A stretch of 64,000 nucleotides of DNA. Origin: an uncultured Rhodospirillales bacterium. Its GTDB lineage: Bacteria; Pseudomonadota; Alphaproteobacteria; ATCC43930; CGMCC-115725. The position numbers and the translations under genes are program-made. A model generated the notes under the pieces. The model saw nothing but the letters and a program-made list of their open reading frames with translations. It made no database searches and was not told where the DNA came from. Below, one piece after another: positions 32,991-39,489 of this stretch (its first letter is position 1; each line of letters begins with the position of its first letter). The DNA is taken from positions 28,530 to 92,529 of the forward strand of contig CAIJOA010000034.1 in the NCBI GenBank assembly GCA_903822185.1, given 5' to 3'.

Positions 32991-33935
32991 TCAGCGCTTC
33001 GCCGCGCGGCGAAGCCGGTCGTTGATCGCACGCCCAAGTCCTTGCTCCGGAATCGGCATCACGGCAATCGCGGTAAAGTCGGGTCTGTCCAGCCGGCGCA
33101 GCATGGCGAAAAGATTGGCGGCGGCTTCATCGACATTGCCGCTGCGACTGAGCCACAGCGTTTCGGCCGCGCCCGGCAATGTGTCGGGTCCGAAGGCGAG
33201 CAACGCTTCGTCGGCGGCAACCGACGATGCGTTTAGCCGCACGGCGATTTCGGGCGCGTAATGGCTCTCCATCATGCCGGGGGAGCGCGGCGCCTCCTGC
33301 GTACCGGTTGCGATTTCGATAGGCCCCAAGACCGTCTCCAGCATTTCGACGGTGATGCCGCCTGGCCGTAACAGCACCGGATGAAGTCCGGTCATGTCGA
33401 GCACGGTCGATTCAACCCCGACCCGGCACGGACCACCGTCGAGCACTCCGGCGATGCTGCCTGCCAATTCCTTCAGCACATGCTGCGTATCGGTCGGGCT
33501 GACGCGGCCTGAACGGTTCGCAGATGGCGCGGCGATCGGTCTTCCGGCCTGGCGAATCAGCTCCAACGCCAGCGGATGAGCGGGGACGCGAAATGCCAGC
33601 GAATCCAGGCCCGCGCTTGCCAGTAGCGAGATGTTGCACTGGGGGGCACGGCGTAAAACCAAACTCAGCGGACCCGGCCAGAATCGCTGCATCAACAGGG
33701 CGGCACGGCCATCAACCTGCGCCAGCCGTTCGACCTGATCCGCCTTGGAAAGATGTATAATCAAAGGGTTGAAGCTTGGTCTTCCCTTTGCACGAAAGAT
33801 CGCGGCGACGGCGTCGTCATTGGTTGCATCGGCGCCGAGCCCATAGACCGTCTCCGTCGGGAACGCGACCAGCTCGCCGGCGCGGAGCATCGCGGCGGCT
33901 TGGTCGATCTGGGCGGGCTGTAGATGAAGTGTCAC
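32991..33935 (-). CDS. L-threonylcarbamoyladenylate synthase (Sua5/YciO/YrdC family)
   Basis: 314 aa from a GTG start. YrdC domain first: GELVAFPTETVYGLGADATN, FRAKGRPSFNPLIIHL, RFWPGPLSLVL, APSANRSGRVSPTD and GVESTVLDM. A Sua5 C-terminal domain of about 100 residues follows (RSPGMMESHYAPEIAV, then AINDRLRRAAKR), so this is the long Sua5 form rather than short TsaC. It makes threonylcarbamoyl-AMP from threonine, bicarbonate and ATP for t6A37 tRNA modification. Diverges from the ParA gene. Confidence 0.92.
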   Translation of the reverse strand: MTLHLQPAQIDQAAAMLRAGELVAFPTETVYGLGADATNDDAVAAIFRAKGRPSFNPLIIHLSKADQVERLAQVDGRAALLMQRFWPGPLSLVLRRAPQCNISLLASAGLDSLAFRVPAHPLALELIRQAGRPIAAPSANRSGRVSPTDTQHVLKELAGSIAGVLDGGPCRVGVESTVLDMTGLHPVLLRPGGITVEMLETVLGPIEIATGTQEAPRSPGMMESHYAPEIAVRLNASSVAADEALLAFGPDTLPGAAETLWLSRSGNVDEAAANLFAMLRRLDRPDFTAIAVMPIPEQGLGRAINDRLRRAAKR

Positions 33936-33996
33936 GTTGCTCTGGCATTACGGTTGCAATGGACGGTATAGGCTTCGCAGGCGGCTGGAGGCAAAC

Positions 33997-34638
33997 ATGC
34001 CAGGCACGGTCATTACCATCGCGCAGCAAAAGGGCGGCGCCGGCAAAACGACGCTCGCCATTCATCTGGCGCTGGCTTGGGCCGCGCTGGGTAAGCGTGT
34101 CGCCATCCTCGATATCGACCCCCAGGCCAGTCTCTCGACCTGGTTCAAACTGCGTAATGCGCGAACCGGCAAAACCGGCCCGGTGATCGAAGCAACCGCC
34201 GTATCTGGCTGGCGCACCGCCGGCGAGGTCGAACGACAGGCGCGCGACCATGACATCGTCCTGATCGACAGTCCGCCTCATGCCGAAACCGAAGCCCGTA
34301 TCGCCGTGCGCGCCGGCAAGCTCGTCCTTATTCCGGTTCAGCCGTCGCCGATGGATCTCTGGGCGACCAAGCCGACGCTGGAATTGGCCCGTGCCGAAAA
34401 GGTGCCGGCGCTGTTGGTCCTCAATCGGGTGCCGTCGCGCGCCAAACTGACCGGTGCGATGCTCGAAGCCTTCAACGCGCTCGACGTGGCGATGGCGGAA
34501 ACGCAAATCGGTAATCGCGTCGGTCTGGCCGCTGCGATCAATGAGGGGCAGGGGATTCTCGAATACGATCCATCGAGCAGCGCCGCGGCCGAGATCAAGA
34601 AGCTCGCCGAGGAAGTGCTGAAGCGGTTAGGGCGCTAG
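33997..34638 (+). CDS. ParA/MinD-family ATPase, orphan
   Basis: 213 aa. Deviant Walker A QQKGGAGKTTLAIHLALA, then VAILDIDPQASLSTWF (A') and DIVLIDSPPHAETEARIAVR (B). It is the short, DNA-binding-domain-less ParA type. No parB or centromere-like repeats are adjacent: the neighbours are Sua5 (divergent) and cysQ (tail-to-tail, four-base overlap of stops). It is unlikely to be the main chromosome-partition ParA, which sits with gidB/parB in this class. A role in positioning another cargo is possible but unsupported. Confidence 0.88.
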   Translation: MPGTVITIAQQKGGAGKTTLAIHLALAWAALGKRVAILDIDPQASLSTWFKLRNARTGKTGPVIEATAVSGWRTAGEVERQARDHDIVLIDSPPHAETEARIAVRAGKLVLIPVQPSPMDLWATKPTLELARAEKVPALLVLNRVPSRAKLTGAMLEAFNALDVAMAETQIGNRVGLAAAINEGQGILEYDPSSSAAAEIKKLAEEVLKRLGR

Positions 34639-35405
34639 TTTTTTCCGCGCGCGAGAAATTCGGGATTGCGAAAGTTCGGCTTACCGTAGCGTAACGGTGT
34701 GCCGTCCCATTGCGTAACGCTACCGCCGGCGGCCTCGAGAATGGCGTGGCCCGCGGCCGTATCCCATTCCATCGTCGGGCCGAAACGCGGATAGAGATCG
34801 GCAGATCCTTCGGCGAGAAAACAGAATTTCACGGCGCTGCCCGAAGTACGCGTCTGCGGTGCGTCCAACGTCGCGATGTAATCCGCCAGCTTTGTATTGT
34901 TGCCGTGCGACCGGCTGCCGGTGACGACGGCACCAGACGCCGGTATCGCGCGCGTGTGAATGGCAACCGGTTGAGTGTTTCCGTCCTGGCGCGTTGCCGT
35001 GTCGAATCCGGCGGCGGCATAGGTGACGTTGGCTACCGGCACATGAATAACGCCGAGGATCGGTCGATCGCCCTCGATGAGGCCGATACTGACGCAAAAC
35101 TCACCGTTCTTGGCCACGAACTCCCGTGTGCCGTCCAGCGGATCGACCAGCCAGAAACGCTCGGACGCTTCGGGCTTGGCTCCGCCCGCCATCATTTCCT
35201 CGGCGATCACCGGTATCTCTGGCGCAGCTTTGGTCAGGGCGGCGATGATGATCCGTTCGGCATGCTCGTCGGCTTCGGTGACGGGCGAGGCGTCGAATTT
35301 TTTGCGGACATCGAAAGGCGTGGCGTAAATATCGAGGATCGCGGCAGCCGCTTCGCGCGCGGCCTGCCGCGCAGCATCGAGCAGGTGGCGCAGATCGGGA
35401 CTCAT
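34635..35405 (-). CDS. cysQ: 3'(2'),5'-bisphosphate nucleotidase CysQ
   Basis: 256 aa from the ATG at 35405; an in-frame codon at 35456 would run into the divergent SRAP gene. Inositol-monophosphatase-fold motifs: PVTEADEHAERII, VIAEEMMAGG (metal Glu pair), WLVDPLDGTREFV (DPxDGT) and the C-terminal MEWDTAAGHAILEAAGG. Hydrolyses PAP/PAPS to AMP/APS, preventing build-up of PAP from sulfate assimilation. Soluble; no signal peptide. Confidence 0.92.
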   Translation of the reverse strand: MSPDLRHLLDAARQAAREAAAAILDIYATPFDVRKKFDASPVTEADEHAERIIIAALTKAAPEIPVIAEEMMAGGAKPEASERFWLVDPLDGTREFVAKNGEFCVSIGLIEGDRPILGVIHVPVANVTYAAAGFDTATRQDGNTQPVAIHTRAIPASGAVVTGSRSHGNNTKLADYIATLDAPQTRTSGSAVKFCFLAEGSADLYPRFGPTMEWDTAAGHAILEAAGGSVTQWDGTPLRYGKPNFRNPEFLARGKN

Positions 35406-35439
35406 TCCGCTAGAATAGCGCGGAAAGGAGCGAAGCGCG

Positions 35440-36138
35440 ATGTGTGGCCGTTTCATGCTGAAAAGTTCGGTCGATATGCTGAAGAAATTCTTCGGCTTTC
35501 TCGAAACGCCTAATCTGGCGCAACGCTATAATATTGCGCCGACACAGGACGTGCCCGTCGTGCGTCAACGCCGCGATCCGGCAGGTGAGCGGACGCTGCA
35601 GGATTTACGCTGGGGCCTTGTTATGCCTTGGGCCACCGATCCCAAAGCCGGCCCCCCGTTGATCAATGCACGCGCCGAAACTTTGACCGAAAAGCAAAGC
35701 TTCCGCGCAGCCTTCCAACGGCGGCGCTGTCTCGTTCCGGCCAACGGCTATTATCAATGGCGCGAGGGCGACGCGTCGAAGCAGCCTTATCTCATCGGTC
35801 TGCGCAGCGAAGAGCCATTCGCCTTGGCTGGTATCTGGGAACGATGGGGACCGCGCAACGATCCGGCGGCGGCGATCGACAGTTTCACGATCGTGACCAC
35901 CGATGCGAATGATTTCCTGAAGCCGTTTCATCACCGCATGCCCGTCGTGCTGACGCACGACAGTTTTGGGCAATGGCTCGATCCCGACGCGGAAACAGAG
36001 GGGTTGATGACGCTACTCGCGCCATCGCCGAATGATTTGCTGCAGGCGGTCCCGCTGGGAAAAGCGGTCAACGCGATACGTGCTGATGGACCTGAATTGC
36101 TCGTGCCACAGGGGCCGGAATTGGTCTGGGCGGGCTAA
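35440..36138 (+). CDS. SOS response-associated peptidase (SRAP), YedK/HMCES family
   Basis: 232 aa. Begins MCGRF with the catalytic Cys2 that links covalently to abasic sites in single-stranded DNA. Other family blocks are RYNIAPTQDVPVV, LRWGLVMPWATDP, LINARAET (Asn) and FHHRMPVVL (His). The residue that is Glu105 in E. coli YedK is Gln here: the motif reads NGYYQWRE, where G(F/Y)(F/Y)EW is usual. A good SD (AAGGAG) precedes the ATG. Shields abasic sites during replication. Divergent from cysQ. Confidence 0.92.
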   Translation: MCGRFMLKSSVDMLKKFFGFLETPNLAQRYNIAPTQDVPVVRQRRDPAGERTLQDLRWGLVMPWATDPKAGPPLINARAETLTEKQSFRAAFQRRRCLVPANGYYQWREGDASKQPYLIGLRSEEPFALAGIWERWGPRNDPAAAIDSFTIVTTDANDFLKPFHHRMPVVLTHDSFGQWLDPDAETEGLMTLLAPSPNDLLQAVPLGKAVNAIRADGPELLVPQGPELVWAG

Positions 36139-36893
36139 CCGCGCTTACGTTGTTCGGCGATATTTTTGCGCAGCGCGTCGAGATCGACCGCGCCGGGAAT
36201 AATGGAATCGCCGAGGATGAAGCCGGGCGTGCCATCGATCTTCAACGCGTCGGCAAGATCCCCGTTCGTTTTCAAGACGCGTTCGACATCGGGACTCGAC
36301 ACGTCGGTTTGAAGCCTTTTGATATCGAGCCCAACCGATGCGGCCAGTTTTAAAATCGTCTCGTCGTTGATATCGCCCTTCATCGCCATCATCGCATGAT
36401 GAAACGCAGGGTATTTTCCCTGCTTCTTTGAGGCGAGCGCGACGCGGCTAGCGAAGACGGACGCAGGGCCAAGGATCGGCCATTCCTTATAGACGATCCG
36501 CACTTTGGGATCTTCTTTCAGCAAGGCATCGAGAGACGGCGCGACCTGTTTGCAATAGGGACAGCGATAGTCGAAAAATTCGACCAGCGTGACATCACCC
36601 TTCGGATTGCCTTCGACCAGATCGTCCGGATTTTCGAAAAGGTCTTTCTTTCGTTCCTGAACGACGTTGCGCGTCTGCAGCGCCGAGATGGAATCGATTT
36701 CCTCTTGAACGATTCCAATGACATTCGGTAGCCGGTCGGGATGGCTAACGAGATAGTCGTGGATCGTTTTCTGCAAGTTCACGTCGTCTTTTGGCGCGGC
36801 TTTGTCTGCGGCGGCGGCGGGCAGGATCACAAAAAACAGCGCAACGACGGCGCAGAAAACTCCGCGCAAAAGGCTCTGATAGCGCAGCAGCAT
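36135..36893 (-). CDS. DsbA-family thiol:disulfide oxidoreductase (Com1-like)
   Basis: 252 aa. N-terminal signal (LRGVFCAVVALFFVILPAAA), then a short helical domain (VNLQKTIHDYLVSHPDRLP) found in Com1-like proteins, and a thioredoxin-DsbA domain with redox site CPYC in FFDYRCPYCKQVAP. A cis-Pro loop appears in KIDGTPGFILGDSI. Periplasmic disulfide exchange. The first codon overlaps the stop of the M48 protease gene, so both envelope quality-control proteins are made together. Tail-to-tail with the SRAP gene (four-base overlap). Confidence 0.9.
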   Translation of the reverse strand: MLLRYQSLLRGVFCAVVALFFVILPAAAADKAAPKDDVNLQKTIHDYLVSHPDRLPNVIGIVQEEIDSISALQTRNVVQERKKDLFENPDDLVEGNPKGDVTLVEFFDYRCPYCKQVAPSLDALLKEDPKVRIVYKEWPILGPASVFASRVALASKKQGKYPAFHHAMMAMKGDINDETILKLAASVGLDIKRLQTDVSSPDVERVLKTNGDLADALKIDGTPGFILGDSIIPGAVDLDALRKNIAEQRKRG

Positions 36894-38242
36894 TATTGAC
36901 TATTCTGTTGATCGAGGTTGCGCTTTGCGTCGCCTTGGATGTCTTGCGCGCGTTGCCGCTGGGGGCCGGGCGGAAGAAGTTTTTGCGCGCGGACAGATTC
37001 GATGCTGGCTTGTTTGTAATTGCCGTTCGCCATGTTCTGCTCGGCAAGCGACAACGCAGCCATGCCGATATTGCCACTGCGACCGTGGGCCACTGCCAGG
37101 AAACGCCATGCCTCGCCATTGTCGCTTTCAATGCGCAAGGCATTGTTCAATTCGGTCATCGCCTTCGGCACCATCTTGGGGTCGTTGGTTTCGAGTTGGA
37201 CCTGAGCGGCTTCGATATTCAGCAGGGGCTCATTCGGCGAAATCTGAACCGCCCGTTCATAGGGGGCGACAGCTTCGGCGACGCGCCCGTTCTCGAACAG
37301 CATTTGACCTTTGAGCTCGTTGTAAAAAGGATTGTTCGGGAAATCCTTAATCAGCCCGTCGATAATCGGTAGGGCATTCTTCAAATCGGGAATGCGGTAA
37401 TAGGCGATGGCGCGTGCGTAACGCGCGGGCTCGGAATTATCGTCGGGCTTCAACTGACCCAAAGTTTGCGACGGCGCGTTGAGAAAGGCATTGAGCTTGG
37501 CCTTCATGATGGCGTTGAGCGCCAACCATTCGGGCGGATCCTTGGTATCTCCGTAAGGCGAATGAAGGACATGCTCGCGCACATAATTGACGCGTTCATC
37601 GGTGAGCGGATGGGTTTGCAGATAAGGATCTTGGCGCTGCGCGCTGAGGAATTCTTCTTGCTGCAAGATCTGGAAGAACTCGAGCAGCCCGCGCGCCGAT
37701 TGATGCGTGCGGTCGAGGAAGCGAAGGCCGGCTTGGTCGGCGGATGCTTCTTGGGTAATGGAAAATTGCGTGAAGGAGCGTTGTCCGACGCTCATCCCGG
37801 CCATCAAGCCGCCCGGACCGGCGTTGCCATGACCGGCGACAGTTGCGGCGCCGCCCAGCACCATGCCGATGATGCTTTCGATCATCGCATTCTTCATCGC
37901 TTGGGTAGAGCGGGCAAGATGACCGCCGGCGATATGGCCGGTTTCATGGGCCATGACCCCGATGATCTGGTTCGGGCTGGACGAACGCAGGATCGTGCCT
38001 GTGTTCATGAACAGATTTTGTCCGCCGGCGACGAAGGAATTGAGCGTCGGGTCGTTGATGATGTAGATGCGAACCGCCTGAGGATCGAGGCCGGCTGTCT
38101 TGAAGATCGGCGTGGCAAAAGTCCTTAGCGTGCCCTCGATTTCGGCATCGCGTAGAAGATTCATGCCTTGCGCAGCCGCGTGCTGGACGGTCACGAGAAG
38201 GAGCGCCAGCCCGAGACAAAAAGTTTGGAACAATATGCGCAT
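36893..38242 (-). CDS. M48-family metalloprotease with TPR domain (BepA/YfgC-like)
   Basis: 449 aa. Signal peptide (MRILFQTFCLGLALLLVTVQ, cleavage near AAAQ). The peptidase domain has the zinc motif HETGH in GVMAHETGHIAGGH and the downstream Glu in QEASADQAGLRFL. From about residue 250 come TPR-like repeats (ALPIIDGLIKDFPNNPFYN, VAPYERAVQISPNEPLLN). BepA-type proteases guard outer-membrane protein and LPS-transport assembly in the periplasm. Operon with the DsbA-like gene; divergent from the aminotransferase at 38318. Confidence 0.92.
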   Translation of the reverse strand: MRILFQTFCLGLALLLVTVQHAAAQGMNLLRDAEIEGTLRTFATPIFKTAGLDPQAVRIYIINDPTLNSFVAGGQNLFMNTGTILRSSSPNQIIGVMAHETGHIAGGHLARSTQAMKNAMIESIIGMVLGGAATVAGHGNAGPGGLMAGMSVGQRSFTQFSITQEASADQAGLRFLDRTHQSARGLLEFFQILQQEEFLSAQRQDPYLQTHPLTDERVNYVREHVLHSPYGDTKDPPEWLALNAIMKAKLNAFLNAPSQTLGQLKPDDNSEPARYARAIAYYRIPDLKNALPIIDGLIKDFPNNPFYNELKGQMLFENGRVAEAVAPYERAVQISPNEPLLNIEAAQVQLETNDPKMVPKAMTELNNALRIESDNGEAWRFLAVAHGRSGNIGMAALSLAEQNMANGNYKQASIESVRAQKLLPPGPQRQRAQDIQGDAKRNLDQQNSQ

Positions 38243-38317
38243 CGATATGCGATCCTACGCCGTAATTCTTGCTACCATCGGCCAATCACAGGGGTGACGT
38301 CAACACATGGTGCCGCG

Positions 38318-39466
38318 ATGACACTGAAGCTCTCGCGCCGTGCCTTTATTCCGCCCTTTATCGCGATGGATGTCCTGCGCGAGGCGAATGAACGCGCGGT
38401 TTTAGGCGAGGATATCCTTCATTTAGAGGTGGGACAGCCCTCGACGCCGGCACCCGAGGGGGTACTCAGGGCGGCGGAATCTGCGCTGCGCCAAGACGTC
38501 ATCGGCTATACCGATGCCTGCGGGTTGCCCGCTTTGCGGGAAGCCATCGCGCGACATTATCGTAATCAATATGGCGTGATCGTCGATCCCGCCCGGGTCG
38601 TCGTCACCACCGGTTCATCGGCGGGATTCATTCTCGCGTTCCTGGCGGCGTTCGACGCGGGAGACCGGGTTGCGCTCGCCGCGCCGGCTTATCCGGCTTA
38701 TCGGAATATCCTGGCGACGCTCGACCTCGTTCCGGTGGAGCTGGAGGCTGGTCCGGCGGATCATTTTCAGGCGACGGAGGACCTCGTCCGTGCCTGCAAA
38801 GACAAGATCGCCGGAATCATCGTCGCGAGCCCGGCCAACCCGACCGGCAGCATGCTGGACGTGGCGGAAGTCGATGCGCTGGCGCGCTATTGCGAAGCGG
38901 AAGGCATTCGCCTGATCTCGGACGAGATCTATCACGGCATCTGTTATGGCAAAGAAGCTGCGACGGCCATTCGGTCGAGTGACCAAGCCATCATCGTCAA
39001 TAGTTTCTCGAAATACTATTCGATGACCGGCTGGCGTATAGGCTGGATGATCGTTCCGCCGGACATGGTCCGATCAATCGAATGTCTGGCGCAAAATCTT
39101 TTCATCTCGGCGCCGACCCTGTCGCAATTCGCGGCCATGGCGGCTTTCGATTGCGGCGACGAACTCGACGGCAATGTCAGGCGCTACGCGCAAAATCGGG
39201 CGTTATTGCTCGAAGAGTTGCCCAAGGCGGGCATTACGAACTTCGCGCCGGCCGACGGCGCATTTTATCTTTATGCGGACATCGCCAATCTGACCAACGA
39301 CAGCCAAGAATTTTGCCGGCGGATGTTGCGTGAGATCGGCGTGGCTTGCACGCCCGGAGTCGATTTCGACCGCGGGCGTGGCCATACCAGTTTGAGGTTC
39401 GGTTATGCCGGCGAGACGGATGCGATTGCCGAAGCCGTGCGTCGCCTAAAGCAGTGGCTGCGGTGA
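38318..39466 (+). CDS. class I pyridoxal-phosphate aminotransferase
   Basis: 382 aa. Fold-type I aminotransferase: HLEVGQPSTPAPEGVLRA, GYTDACGLPALREAIARHY, VVTTGSSAGFILAFLAAFD, ASPANPTGSMLDVAEV, SDEIYHGICYG, the PLP lysine in IVNSFSKYYSMTGWRIGW, and LRFGYAG near the end. Substrate not predictable (aspartate, aromatic or LL-DAP type). The ATG at 38318 was chosen because it lies directly before the conserved LSRRAFIPPFIAMDVL region; longer frames overlap the M48 gene. Confidence 0.88.
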   Translation: MTLKLSRRAFIPPFIAMDVLREANERAVLGEDILHLEVGQPSTPAPEGVLRAAESALRQDVIGYTDACGLPALREAIARHYRNQYGVIVDPARVVVTTGSSAGFILAFLAAFDAGDRVALAAPAYPAYRNILATLDLVPVELEAGPADHFQATEDLVRACKDKIAGIIVASPANPTGSMLDVAEVDALARYCEAEGIRLISDEIYHGICYGKEAATAIRSSDQAIIVNSFSKYYSMTGWRIGWMIVPPDMVRSIECLAQNLFISAPTLSQFAAMAAFDCGDELDGNVRRYAQNRALLLEELPKAGITNFAPADGAFYLYADIANLTNDSQEFCRRMLREIGVACTPGVDFDRGRGHTSLRFGYAGETDAIAEAVRRLKQWLR

Positions 39467-39489
39467 GGCGCTAAGCGTCGCTTAGCGCC
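39467..39489. terminator. perfect hairpin between convergent aminotransferase and rne
   Basis: GGCGCTAAGC (39467-39476), loop GTC, GCTTAGCGCC (39480-39489): a 10-bp perfect stem located right after the aminotransferase stop and spanning the rne stop. Neither strand has a following T-run, so it would be a bidirectional but U-poor terminator or an RNA 3'-end stabiliser. Confidence 0.4.

Noticed and set aside
33997..36138. Defence island built from ParA, CysQ and SRAP genes
   Set aside because: CysQ and SRAP are common housekeeping proteins, genes are on alternating strands without operon structure, and no nuclease or known defence domain is present.
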